From Labrys miyagiensis (GTDB lineage Bacteria > Pseudomonadota > Alphaproteobacteria > Rhizobiales > Labraceae): a DNA stretch of 64,000 bases. The position numbers and the translations under genes were made by a program. Under the pieces are notes generated by a model that saw nothing but the letters and a program-made list of their open reading frames with translations, was not told the origin of the DNA and searched no databases. This document shows, one piece after another, positions 28,937-37,433 of the stretch; position 1 is the stretch's first letter; every line of letters starts with the position of its first letter. The DNA is taken from NCBI RefSeq assembly GCF_030160835.1, contig NZ_BSPC01000064.1, positions 17,112-81,111 on the forward strand, given 5' to 3'.

Positions 28937-29323
28937 ATGCAGATGATTGTCAGGAATCCCATCGAGGGCATCTATGCCGCCACGCCCGACTACGTGCATG
29001 CCATGGAGGTGGTGGGCGCGCAGCGCCTGCTCTTCATCAGCGGCACGATGGGGTTGGACGCGGCCGGCCGGCCGCCGGAGAGGCTGGAGGCGCAGCTCAC
29101 TCTGATCTGGTCCAACCTGCGCCGTATCCTCGCCGAGGCCGGCATGACCATCGCCAATGTCGTGCGTGTGACGAGCTATCTGCGCGAGGTGGCTTTCGCG
29201 GAGGCCAATCAGCAGGCTCGCCTCGACGCCCTTGGCGATCACCGCATCCCAACCACCGCCATTGTGGTCGCGACGCTAAGCCCGGACTGGCTGGTGGAGG
29301 TGGAAGCGGTGGCAGCGGGGTGA
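28937..29323 (+). CDS. Rid (YjgF/YER057c/UK114) family protein, likely non-RidA subtype
   Basis: A 128-residue trimer-forming Rid protein. Typical motifs are LLFISGTMGLD, LIWSNLRRILAEAGMTIANV and TSYLREVAFAEAN. In RidA enzymes an arginine near the end (in ARLPKD of the E. coli protein) hydrolyses reactive enamine intermediates. Here the equivalent stretch reads ATLSPDWLVEVEAVA, with Thr where the Arg should be. So it probably belongs to a Rid subgroup without 2-aminoacrylate deaminase activity. It starts after AAGGAA and is divergent from an Lrp regulator. Confidence 0.88.
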   Translation: MQMIVRNPIEGIYAATPDYVHAMEVVGAQRLLFISGTMGLDAAGRPPERLEAQLTLIWSNLRRILAEAGMTIANVVRVTSYLREVAFAEANQQARLDALGDHRIPTTAIVVATLSPDWLVEVEAVAAG

Positions 29324-29361
29324 GATGGCGCAAGGGCGAGGCGATAATACGCGCCCCCTTC

Positions 29362-29898
29362 TCAATCCGGAGCGATCAGGGCCTGACTGCGGCGGATCAC
29401 GGCTGGCGGGAAGGCGACCAGTTCAATGCGGCCGGTATCGCCGCGGATCGGCCCGCCCCATAACGCCATGGCGATTTCGAGGATGCGGGCCGGCGGATGA
29501 CGGTCGCTTTGGCTCAGCGTGACATGCGGCACCCAGGCCCGCGGCAGGTCATGCGGGCGGATGGGGATGGGCCGCAGCGCCATGGTCACGCGCTCATGCA
29601 GGGCAAGAAGCTCGGAGGTCACGGCAGGGGCGAGCCAGACTGTGGGGGGCGGGTCTGGAAAGATACCGAAGCCTGCGAGGTTGACGGGCAGGGGCGGCAC
29701 GCCGTCCGCCACCGCAAAGACCGCCTCCTCGACAACCGCTGGCAGCGCCGCGGCCTCGATGACGGCGAGGGTGATATGGGGATGGTAGCCGAGATCGAGC
29801 ACCTCCCGTACGCCGAGCTGTTCGGCAAGACCATGCCAGATCCGTTCCACCGGACCGGCGGCAGCCGCATCGAGACGCAGGGTGACGGCAAGGGACAT
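29362..29898 (-). CDS. 2H phosphoesterase / 2'-5' RNA ligase-like protein
   Basis: A 178-residue protein of the 2H superfamily. The two catalytic H-x-T motifs are visible as HPHITLAVIE (~residue 40) and WVPHVTLSQSD (~residue 131). The spacing of about 90 residues is right for a LigT/CPDase fold, which opens 2',3'-cyclic phosphates or ligates tRNA halves. The physiological substrate is unknown. It stands alone; start ATG at 29898. Confidence 0.82.
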   Translation of the reverse strand: MSLAVTLRLDAAAAGPVERIWHGLAEQLGVREVLDLGYHPHITLAVIEAAALPAVVEEAVFAVADGVPPLPVNLAGFGIFPDPPPTVWLAPAVTSELLALHERVTMALRPIPIRPHDLPRAWVPHVTLSQSDRHPPARILEIAMALWGGPIRGDTGRIELVAFPPAVIRRSQALIAPD

Positions 29899-29969
29899 GG
29901 GTGGTCTCCGATCCTAGCGCCGTCAGCCATAGCACACACGACACATCGCCAGATTCTGCCAGGTCTCCC

Positions 29970-30452
29970 CTACAGCCCCGCGACCAACTTCTTCAGCAGC
30001 GAGTTCAGCATCTCCTGCTCCTCCGGTGACAACACCCCTAGCAGCCGCCGCTCATTCTCGACATGGCGGCCGATGGTCTCGTCGATCACACCCTTGCCCC
30101 TTTCAGTGAGGGCGATCAGCTTGCCGCGGCGGTCCTGCGGGTCGGGGCGGCGCTCCACGAGGCCGGCACGCTCCAGGCGGTCGAGGCGGGCGGTCATGCC
30201 GCCGGAGGAGATCATCATGGCCTGGTAGAGCTGGGTCGGCGAGAGCATGAAAGGCGCGCCGGAGCGGCGAAGGGTGGCGAGCACGTCGAACTCGCCCGGC
30301 TGCAACCCGGCTGCGGCGAAGAGAGGGTTCATATGGTCGCGAAGCACGCGCTCCGAGGCGTCGGAGATGCGGCCGAAGATCGCCATCGGCAGGGAGGGCA
30401 GATCGGGGCGCTCGCGGGCCCATTGGTCGACGGCGATGTCGGCACGGTCCAT
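29970..30452 (-). CDS. MarR-family transcriptional regulator
   Basis: A 160-residue winged-helix repressor, MDRADIAVDQWARERPDLPS at the start. The recognition region is LSPTQLYQAMMISSGGMTAR with the wing ERRPDPQDRRGKLIALTERG. It is divergent from a VOC gene, with a perfect palindrome of MarR-operator type 22 bp upstream of its start. An in-frame ATG 12 codons earlier would put the palindrome inside the gene, so 30452 is preferred. The ligand is probably a toxic electrophile or phenolic, by analogy only. Confidence 0.92.
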   Translation of the reverse strand: MDRADIAVDQWARERPDLPSLPMAIFGRISDASERVLRDHMNPLFAAAGLQPGEFDVLATLRRSGAPFMLSPTQLYQAMMISSGGMTARLDRLERAGLVERRPDPQDRRGKLIALTERGKGVIDETIGRHVENERRLLGVLSPEEQEMLNSLLKKLVAGL

Positions 30453-30473
30453 GGCAAAATCACTCGATATAAA

Positions 30474-30493
30474 GTATCTTGACATCAAGATAC
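30474..30493. promoter_or_regulatory. MarR operator palindrome
   Basis: GTATCTTGA-CA-TCAAGATAC is perfect over 9-bp arms and resembles the TATCTTGA-type sites of MarR proteins. It sits between the divergent marR and VOC genes and overlaps the likely -35/-10 region of both. Confidence 0.85.
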
Positions 30494-30511
30494 ATTTTAT
30501 CTACTAACATG

Positions 30512-30523
30512 TCATCGAGATGA
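30512..30523. promoter_or_regulatory. Possible second MarR half-strength site
   Basis: TCATC-GA-GATGA is a shorter palindrome 20 bp on from the main operator, next to the VOC leader. It could be a weaker second binding site. Confidence 0.3.
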
Positions 30524-30558
30524 TAATCCGTCTCATGACAGCCGTGAAGGAGGAAAAC

Positions 30559-30969
30559 ATGGCCAGGATGATTTTCGTGAATCTGCCGGTGCGCGACCTC
30601 GCGGCGTCGGCCGCGTTCTATACGGCGCTCGGCGGCGAGGTGAATCCGCAGTTCTCGGACGAACGGACCAAATGTGTGATGTTCTCGGAGGCAATCGGCG
30701 TGATGCTGCTGACGCATGAGCGCTACGGCCAGTTCACCCAGCGCCCCATCGGCGATGCCCGCCGCGAGAGCCAGGCCCTGCTCGCGCTGACCATCGACAG
30801 CCGCGAGGGCGTCAACCAGGCACTCGACAAGGCCGTAGCCGCTGGCGGCCGCGCCGACCCCAATCCGGCGCAGGATCACGGCTTCATGCTCAACCGCACG
30901 GTGGAAGACCCGGATGGCTATGTCTGGGAGCTGGTGTGGATGGATATGAGCGCGATGCCACAGGGGTGA
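30559..30969 (+). CDS. VOC family protein under MarR control
   Basis: A 136-residue glyoxalase-fold protein of the lactoylglutathione lyase-like type: MARMIFVNLPVRDLAASAAF at the start, then MFSEAIGVMLLTHERYGQF, and the closing EDPDGYVWELVWMDMSAMPQ with the conserved Glu. An excellent ribosome-binding site (GAAGGAGG) precedes the ATG at 30559. It probably detoxifies or sequesters the compound sensed by the neighbouring MarR regulator. Confidence 0.88.
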   Translation: MARMIFVNLPVRDLAASAAFYTALGGEVNPQFSDERTKCVMFSEAIGVMLLTHERYGQFTQRPIGDARRESQALLALTIDSREGVNQALDKAVAAGGRADPNPAQDHGFMLNRTVEDPDGYVWELVWMDMSAMPQG

Positions 30970-30981
30970 GGGGGAGCGTTT

Positions 30982-31095
30982 GCCCGGGACCGCCGGCTTT
31001 CCAGCCGGCTCTTGGAGGCGGATTGCTTTCCGACTAGGGAAGAGGCGGATCGTCCGACACTCTCTTGAGTGTCGCAGGGACGTCCGCGCTCCCAG
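30982..31095. repeat. Mixed-allele family A element A11
   Basis: The left arm is the CCCGGGACCGCCGGC allele with a GCCGGC-tttcca-GCCGGC stem. The right arm is the GGGAGC allele with GACACTC-TCTT-GAGTGTC and GACGTCCGCGCTCCCAG. A chimera of two element types. Confidence 0.8.
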
Positions 31096-31138
31096 CCACG
31101 GCGCCTCTTCGATTGCCCGTAGCGCGTGGGGCAGGGCT

Positions 31139-31222
31139 CCGGGTGCACGGGCATCCTGCCCGTTCTTCCGTTGTCGTACAGCGCATCGTTTCCAGGAACG
31201 GGCAAGATGCCCGTGCACCCGG
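31139..31222. repeat. Family A element A12 (CCGGGTGCAC type)
   Basis: Arms CCGGGTGCACGGGCATCCTG and CAAGATGCCCGTGCACCCGG, both with ACGGGC/GCCCGT stems. The loop carries CGTACAGCGCATCGTTTCC. It ends 5 bp from the stop codon of the M3 peptidase gene. Confidence 0.88.
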
Positions 31223-31226
31223 AAAA

Positions 31227-33083
31227 CTACATCGCCTCCAATTCCGCGATCATGCCCTCGATCATTCCCAGCCCGATCTGCCAGAAGGCCGGGTCCCTGG
31301 CGTCCAGCCCGAACGGCTTCAGCAGCTCCGAATGGTGCTTCGTCCCACCCGCCGCCAGCATGGCGAGGTAGCGTTCGGCAAAGCCTTCATGCGCCTTCTC
31401 GTAGACGGCGTAGAGTGAGTTCACCAGGCAGTCGCCGAAGGCATAGGCGTAGACATAGAAGGGCGAGTGGATGAAGTGCGGGATATAGGTCCAGAAGGTC
31501 TCGTAGCCCGGGCCGATATGGATGGCTGAACCCAGGCTTTCGGCCTGAACCGACAGCCAGATCTCGCCGAGCCGCTCGGAGGTCAGCTCGCCCTGGCGGC
31601 GCTCGATATGCACCTTGCGCTCGAAGGAATAGAAGGCGATCTGGCGCACCACCGTGTTGATCATGTCCTCCACCTTGGCGGAGAGCATGGCCTTTTTCTG
31701 CTCGGGGCTGGCCGCCCTGGCGAGGAGCGCTCGGAAGGTCAGCATCTCGCCGAAGACGGAAGCCGTCTCGGCCAAAGTGAGCGGCGTCGGCGCCATCAGC
31801 GCGCCATTGTGGCCGGCCAGCACCTGGTGCACGCCATGGCCGAGCTCATGGGCGAGCGTCATCACGTCGCGCGGCTTGCCTTGGTAGTTCAGCAGCACAT
31901 AGGGATGGGCCGAGGGCACGGTGGGATGCGCGAAGGCGCCCGGCGCCTTGCCGGGACGGATCGGTGCGTCGATCCAGCGCTCGTCGAAGAAGCGCTGGGC
32001 GATATCAGCCATGCGCGGGGAAAAGCCCGTATAGGCGTCGAGCACGGTGGCGCACGCCTCCTCCCACTTGATTGGCGTCGAGTCCACCTTGGGGAGCGGT
32101 GCGTTGCGATCCCAATGGTTGAGCTGGTCGAGGCCGAACCATTTTGCCTTCAGCCGGTAATAGCGGTGGGAGAGGCGGGGATAGGCGTCCTGTACCGCGG
32201 CGACCAGGGCATCCACCACCTCCCGTTCGACGCGGTTGGCGAGGTGGCGTGAATCGGCCACGTCCTCGAAGCCGCGCCAGCGGTCGGAGATCTCCTTGTC
32301 CTTGGCCAGCGTGTTGGTGATCAGCGTGAACAGGCGCAGATTGTCCTTGAAGGTGCGCGCCAGGGCATGGGCCGCATTCTCGCGCTTGGTGGGCGAGGGG
32401 TCCTGCAACAGGTTCAGCGTCGGCTCCAGCATCAGCTCCTGGCTGTCCTCCACCCGGAAGCGCAGGCCCGAGATCGTCTCGTCGAACAGCCGGTTCCAGG
32501 CGCCGCGCCCGCTCACGGACTTGTCGTGGAACAATTGCTCGATGCGGTCCTCGAGTTGATAGGGCTTCTCGATGCGGATATCGTCGAGCCAGGGCTTCCA
32601 GTGCGCGAGCGCCTTGTCCTCCACGGCCCCGGCCAGGGCGCCATCCTCGATGCGGTTGAGCTCCAGCGTGAAGAAGAGCAGATGCGAGGAGGCAGTGGTC
32701 AGCCTGTCCTGCACGTCGCCATAGAATTTGGCGCGGGCGGGATCGGTGGTGTCGCCGGCATAGAGCAGGCCGGCGAAGGAGGCGACCCGGCCGAGCCGGT
32801 CCTCGATCTCCTCATAGGCCTTGATGATGGCGGCGAGCTTGCCCGCACCGCCTTGGTCCGCCAGCACTTCGGCGAGCTTGCCCTTATGGGCCTCCTCGAA
32901 GGCGATGCAGTCGCTGAGGCCCCTGTCGAGATCGGCGGCGATCCGAGGCGAATCGAGCGAGGGATAGAGGTCGGCGAGATTCCATTCCGGCAGGGAGCCG
33001 AGCTCGCTGCTCACCTGCGGCGCCTGCGCCTTGCGGGACTCGGATGCGGGCTTGGCGGAACCAGAGGCTGTCTTGCCGGCCAT
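31227..33083 (-). CDS. pepF: M3-family oligoendopeptidase F
   Basis: Cytosolic zinc metallopeptidase that degrades short peptides. The 618-residue protein contains the zinc site LAHELGHGVHQVLAG and the third ligand in LAETASVFGEMLTF. An N-terminal helical PepF domain opens with LPEWNLADLYPSLDSP. The start at 33083 (MAGKTASGSAKPASESR) gives a short low-complexity leader; residues further upstream come from repeat sequence. It is monocistronic. Confidence 0.94.
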   Translation of the reverse strand: MAGKTASGSAKPASESRKAQAPQVSSELGSLPEWNLADLYPSLDSPRIAADLDRGLSDCIAFEEAHKGKLAEVLADQGGAGKLAAIIKAYEEIEDRLGRVASFAGLLYAGDTTDPARAKFYGDVQDRLTTASSHLLFFTLELNRIEDGALAGAVEDKALAHWKPWLDDIRIEKPYQLEDRIEQLFHDKSVSGRGAWNRLFDETISGLRFRVEDSQELMLEPTLNLLQDPSPTKRENAAHALARTFKDNLRLFTLITNTLAKDKEISDRWRGFEDVADSRHLANRVEREVVDALVAAVQDAYPRLSHRYYRLKAKWFGLDQLNHWDRNAPLPKVDSTPIKWEEACATVLDAYTGFSPRMADIAQRFFDERWIDAPIRPGKAPGAFAHPTVPSAHPYVLLNYQGKPRDVMTLAHELGHGVHQVLAGHNGALMAPTPLTLAETASVFGEMLTFRALLARAASPEQKKAMLSAKVEDMINTVVRQIAFYSFERKVHIERRQGELTSERLGEIWLSVQAESLGSAIHIGPGYETFWTYIPHFIHSPFYVYAYAFGDCLVNSLYAVYEKAHEGFAERYLAMLAAGGTKHHSELLKPFGLDARDPAFWQIGLGMIEGMIAELEAM

Positions 33084-33149
33084 GGAATCTCCCTTTCGAG
33101 ACGAATGTGACGGGACATATACACATCCGAATAGCCAGCGGTAAGGGTT

Positions 33150-33259
33150 CCTGGGAGCGCGGACGTTCCGTCCGCCTCTTCCTCTCCTTCGAACGCGACG
33201 TTTCAAAGAGGCGGACATCGCGACATGCGAGCATGTCGCTGTGACGTCCGCGCTCCCAG
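33150..33259. repeat. Family A element A13
   Basis: Left arm CCTGGGAGCGCGGACGTTCC with GTCCGC; right half AAGAGGCGGACATC, then GCGACATG-CGAG-CATGTCGC, then GACGTCCGCGCTCCCAG. It lies between pepF and the NtrC-like gene, whose leader (33260-33366) shows no gene. Confidence 0.87.
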
Positions 33260-33366
33260 CACTTTCTCCCAACGTCGTTAAGCAGTCCTTCACGCTTCTG
33301 CCCCTAGATGATCCGAAACGGCACAACAGGGCGTTTCGCCCGTGGTTGAAGTGTGGCGGGGGTTTG

Positions 33367-34884
33367 ATGGGCTCGACTATTCTGATTGCCGACGATGATC
33401 CGGTACAGAGGCGGCTGCTGGAGGCGATGGTGCGGCGCTTCGGCTATCAGGCGCGCCTGGTCGATGGCGGCGAGGCGGCGCTGAAGGAGTTGGAAGGCGG
33501 GCTCATCGATCTCGTCATCCTCGACCTGGTGATGCCTGATCTCGACGGCATGGGCGTGCTCGGCCGCATGCGCGGCAGGGGCATCGAGGTGCCGGCGATC
33601 GTGCAGACGGCGCATGGCTCGATCGATGCGGTGATCTCCGCCATGCGAGCAGGCGCGGCCGATTTCGTGGTCAAGCCGGTGGGCGCCGAGCGGCTGCAGG
33701 TCTCCATCCGCAACGCCCTCAAGCAGCGGGCCATGGAGCGCGAGACGCGTCTCCTCTCCAGGCGCGCCGCCGGCACGCTCGGCTTCAAGGATCTCATCAG
33801 CCACAGCGCCGAGATGGAGCGCGTGATGCGCCTCGGCGAGAAGGCGGCCGCCTCCACCATTCCCGTCCTGATCGAGGGCGAGGCCGGCACCGGCAAGCAG
33901 ATGGTGGCGCGCGCCATCCATGGTGCCGGCGATCGGCGTGGCCGGCCCTTCGTCGCCGTCAATTGCGCCGCCCTGCCGGAGAACGAGGCCGAGCGCATCC
34001 TGTTCGGCCAGGAGAAGAATGCCGCCGGCGTCGCCGACAGGCAGGTCGGCAAGCTCGCCGAGGCCCATGGCGGCACGCTCTTCCTCGACGATATCGGCGA
34101 GATGCCGCCGGCCCTGCAGTTCAAGCTGCTCGACGCGTTGCGCAATGGCGAGATCGAGCCCCTTGGTTCCCGCCGCGCCGTGCGCACGGAATTCCGGCTG
34201 ATCTCGGCCACCAGCCGCAACCTGATCGACCTCGTCAAGGCCGGACTCTTCCGCGAAGACCTCTATTACCGACTGCATGTCTACCCGATCATGCTGCCCC
34301 CGCTTCGGGTGCGCCGGGAGGACGTCGCCGACCTCGCCTGGCACTTCCTCGCCCGCTTCAGCGCGGAGGAGGGCAAGGTGGTCCGCTCCATCTCCTCGGA
34401 AGCCTTCGCCCTGCTTTCGGCCTATGACTGGCCCGGCAATGTGCGCCAGCTCGAGAATGCTATCTATCGCGCCGTGATCCTTGCGGAAGGCGACGAGATC
34501 GGCATCGCCGAGCTGCCGCAGATTGCCGCCCGGGTGGAGGGCTTCGACGTGCGCGTGCCCTCGGCCCCGCTGCTGCCGCCCAAGCCCGTGCATACCGGCC
34601 CGGCCATGATCACCGGACAACCTTTGCGCGAAATCATCACGGTGCGCGAGCCCCATACCATGGCCATGCTCGACGCCAGGGGCGACGTTCGCACGATGGA
34701 ATCACTCGAAGCTGATATGTTGAAATTCGCCATCCGCCATCATCGCGGGCAGATGACGGAGGTTGCGCGCAAACTCGGCATCGGCCGGTCCACGCTTTAT
34801 CGCAAGCTCAAGGAATTGGGACTTGACGAAGCGGCGATTGGCGTGAGACCCGAGGAACTTAACCAGGGGCATCGCGCAGCGTGA
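33367..34884 (+). CDS. NtrC-like response regulator lacking the GAFTGA loop
   Basis: A 505-residue regulator with a receiver domain (ILIADDDPVQRRLLE, phosphoacceptor Asp in VILDLVMPDLDG), an AAA+ domain (Walker A GEAGTGKQMVAR, Walker B GGTLFLDDIGEMP) and a Fis-type C-terminus (TEVARKLGIGRSTLYRKLKE). Where sigma-54 activators have GAFTGA, this protein reads LFGQEKNAAGVADRQVGKL, so the sigma-54 contact loop is absent. It may therefore act as a DNA-binding regulator with another polymerase form. No sensor kinase is adjacent. The ATG at 33367 starts the receiver fold. Confidence 0.9.
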   Translation: MGSTILIADDDPVQRRLLEAMVRRFGYQARLVDGGEAALKELEGGLIDLVILDLVMPDLDGMGVLGRMRGRGIEVPAIVQTAHGSIDAVISAMRAGAADFVVKPVGAERLQVSIRNALKQRAMERETRLLSRRAAGTLGFKDLISHSAEMERVMRLGEKAAASTIPVLIEGEAGTGKQMVARAIHGAGDRRGRPFVAVNCAALPENEAERILFGQEKNAAGVADRQVGKLAEAHGGTLFLDDIGEMPPALQFKLLDALRNGEIEPLGSRRAVRTEFRLISATSRNLIDLVKAGLFREDLYYRLHVYPIMLPPLRVRREDVADLAWHFLARFSAEEGKVVRSISSEAFALLSAYDWPGNVRQLENAIYRAVILAEGDEIGIAELPQIAARVEGFDVRVPSAPLLPPKPVHTGPAMITGQPLREIITVREPHTMAMLDARGDVRTMESLEADMLKFAIRHHRGQMTEVARKLGIGRSTLYRKLKELGLDEAAIGVRPEELNQGHRAA

Positions 34885-34989
34885 TTGTTCGCACACCGGA
34901 ATTTGTCTTGAATCTGGCATAGTACTGGTCACTATCGAAATAATGGAAGTCGGCGCTCCAAACATTGCGCGCCGGGATAGAGGGATAAA

Positions 34990-37170
34990 ATGAGTTACCG
35001 CTCCAATTTGTTGAGTTCGGTTGCTCTGGCTGTGGCCTTGAGCGCAGTATTTCTGCCGGCTTTTGCGCAAAACAATAGCACGCCCGCGGTTCCCGCCCTG
35101 AGCGCGGCGGAAAAGCAGAATGCCTTCGCTCCAACGAGCCCCCAGACCGAGCCGGCCACCGCCTCGCCCAAGGAGCAGGCCTCGGTCAAGCCGGCGGCCC
35201 AGCCCCAGAACGATCCCGTTTCGACCTCTGCCCTGACACCCGCTCCGGTTGAGAATGTGCCGGTGCCGGCCCCGGCGGTGGTGCCACCCGCGCCGGCCGA
35301 AACCGCGACCGCCCCCGACGTGCCGAGCTCGATCTCCGCAACGCCCAAGACCGACGGCGCAGTGCCCGCCAAGCCGGCCGATGCCTCGGCCACGGCCTCT
35401 ACGTCACCCACCACCCCCGATGCCCAGGCCACGCCCGGCGCCGGCCCCGCGCCGCAGCTCCCGCCGGCTGTCCCCGATGCCGCGCCTGCCCAGGCCACGA
35501 CACCGCCTGCCCCTGCCCCTGCGGCTCCGGCTCCTGCCGAGGCCACTACACCGGCTCCCGCCACGCCCGCCCAGGCTGAGACGCCTCCTGTGGCTCCGGC
35601 TCCCGCCGAGGCCACCACACCGGTTCCCGCCACGCCTGCTCAGGCTGAGATGCCCCCTGCCGCGCCGGCGCCTGCCCAGGCCGCCGCCCCGGCTGAAGCC
35701 ACGCCCGCCAATCCGGTGGCGGTGGCGCTTGCCGGAAAGCTCGCCGAGATCGCCACGCGCGGCCCCTATGCCCGCGCGGTCAGCGATTTCTACAGCCTGC
35801 GCGGCGGCGCTCCGCTCTGGGTCGAGAACGATGCTCTCACGCCCGTCGCCAAGGGGCTGGTCGAGCGCATGGGCCATGCCGACGAGGACGGGCTCGATGC
35901 TTCCGCCTTCCGCGTGCCCGCCCTCGACGCGCTGGGCAAGGGCGACGCGAAAGCCGATGCCGATGCCGAGATCGCCGTCTCGCTCGCCGTGCTGACCTAT
36001 ATCCGCGAGGCTTCCTCGGGCCGGGTCGACACCAAGGAGATCGGCGACGACATCGTGGCCGCGCCGAACATGCCCGATCCGCTTGCCGGGCTCGCCTCGG
36101 TGGCGATCGCCTCCGATCCGGTGGCGGTGCTCGATGGCTACAATCCGATCGCGCCGCAATATCTCGCGCTCAAGCGCAAGCTGGCCGAGGTGCGGGCCGC
36201 CAGTGCCGCCAATGCCCAGACCCCGCCGCCGGTGGTGCCTTCAGGGCCGACCCTCAAGGTCGGCATGAGCGACACGCGCGTCGCCCTCCTGCGCACGCGC
36301 CTGGGCGTGACCGCGAGCGATGCCGACAGCGATGTCTATGACGAGGACCTGCAGAAGGCGGTGCGCGACTTCCAGGTCCGCCGCAACCTCAAGCCGAACG
36401 GCGCGCTCGGCCCGTCCACCGTGGCCGCGCTCAACGCGGCGTTGCGCCAGCCCCGCGTCAACATCGAGGACGAGATCGTCGCCAACATGGAGCGCTGGCG
36501 CTGGCTGCCCCATGACATCGGCACCTCCAACGTCATGGTGAACGTGCCCGAGTTCATGGTCCGCGTCACCAAGGACGGCGAGATGGTGCATGATGCCAAG
36601 GTGGTGGTGGGCAAGCCCGACACGCCGACCCCGATCTTCTCCGACACCATGGCCTTCGTGGTGATGAACCCCTCCTGGAACGTGCCGCAGTCGATCATCA
36701 AGAAGGAATATCTGCCCAAGCTCGCCAATGATCCGGACTTCCTGGAGCGCCATGGCTTCGTGGTCACCTATGCCGGCGGCCAGATGCAGGTGCGCCAGCC
36801 GCCGGGCGAGGATAATGCGCTCGGCCACATCAAGTTCATGTTCCCCAACAATTTCTCGGTCTACCTGCACGACACCTCCATGCGCAGTCTGTTTACCAAG
36901 GACAAGCGGGCCTTTTCCCATGGCTGCGTGCGTGTGGATAACCCCTATCAGTTCGCCGAGATCGTGATGGGCGCGGATAATGGCTGGACCGCGGACCGCG
37001 TGGAAAGCTTGGTCGGTGGAAAAGAGCAACGTATTGATTTAAAAGATAAAATTCCCGTCCACATTGCCTACTTCACCGCCCGCGTGGATGACGATGGCGA
37101 GCTGAAATTGTTCGATGATATCTACGGATATGACAAGAAGGTCATTTCGGCTCTTGGCCTTCAGGGCTGA
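34990..37170 (+). CDS. L,D-transpeptidase with Pro/Ala-rich linker
   Basis: Periplasmic cross-linking enzyme of the YcbB/LdtD type, 726 residues. It has a signal peptide (SSVALAVALSAVFLPAFAQ), a long Ala/Pro/Thr linker to about residue 245 and a scaffold domain. A peptidoglycan-binding motif follows (SDTRVALLRTRLGVTASDAD). The YkuD domain has HIKFMFPNNFSVYLHDT and the catalytic SHGCVRVDNP near residue 645. Two tandem 23-residue repeats lie in the linker. Makes 3-3 bonds in peptidoglycan or attaches proteins to it. It probably works with the DUF882 peptidase encoded next. Confidence 0.92.
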   Translation: MSYRSNLLSSVALAVALSAVFLPAFAQNNSTPAVPALSAAEKQNAFAPTSPQTEPATASPKEQASVKPAAQPQNDPVSTSALTPAPVENVPVPAPAVVPPAPAETATAPDVPSSISATPKTDGAVPAKPADASATASTSPTTPDAQATPGAGPAPQLPPAVPDAAPAQATTPPAPAPAAPAPAEATTPAPATPAQAETPPVAPAPAEATTPVPATPAQAEMPPAAPAPAQAAAPAEATPANPVAVALAGKLAEIATRGPYARAVSDFYSLRGGAPLWVENDALTPVAKGLVERMGHADEDGLDASAFRVPALDALGKGDAKADADAEIAVSLAVLTYIREASSGRVDTKEIGDDIVAAPNMPDPLAGLASVAIASDPVAVLDGYNPIAPQYLALKRKLAEVRAASAANAQTPPPVVPSGPTLKVGMSDTRVALLRTRLGVTASDADSDVYDEDLQKAVRDFQVRRNLKPNGALGPSTVAALNAALRQPRVNIEDEIVANMERWRWLPHDIGTSNVMVNVPEFMVRVTKDGEMVHDAKVVVGKPDTPTPIFSDTMAFVVMNPSWNVPQSIIKKEYLPKLANDPDFLERHGFVVTYAGGQMQVRQPPGEDNALGHIKFMFPNNFSVYLHDTSMRSLFTKDKRAFSHGCVRVDNPYQFAEIVMGADNGWTADRVESLVGGKEQRIDLKDKIPVHIAYFTARVDDDGELKLFDDIYGYDKKVISALGLQG
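35524..35661 (+). repeat. Tandem 69-bp repeat in the L,D-transpeptidase linker
   Basis: Two copies of 69 bp (35524 and 35593) encode APAPAEATTPAPATPAQAET and APAPAEATTPVPATPAQAEM plus three residues each. Copies differ at a few third positions and two residues. Likely length-variable between strains. Confidence 0.85.
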
Positions 37171-37433
37171 AATCTGATATGGAACGATTTAACCATGTTT
37201 AGTAAGGGTTGGCTTATGCCAGCCTAGCGTTCGTCTTTTTGCCACGTTTCGCCAGCAAAAGGCCATTCATAGGGCCGAGGCGAACGGATAAAACTGAGGG
37301 GTCGAACGGTGCATCAACGGTGCTTTAACCAATCTCGGCAAGACTCTGTCAATTCGGACCAGGTGTCGGCCATTCCATCCATGGATAGTCCTTCCCACCC
37401 CGTCCATCAGTCTTCGCGCCGAGAACTGTAATC

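Noticed and set aside
35100-35710. Repetitive GCC/CCG-rich DNA considered as a CRISPR-like or satellite array
   Set aside because: It is in frame, encodes the Pro/Ala linker of the L,D-transpeptidase, and has no spacer structure.
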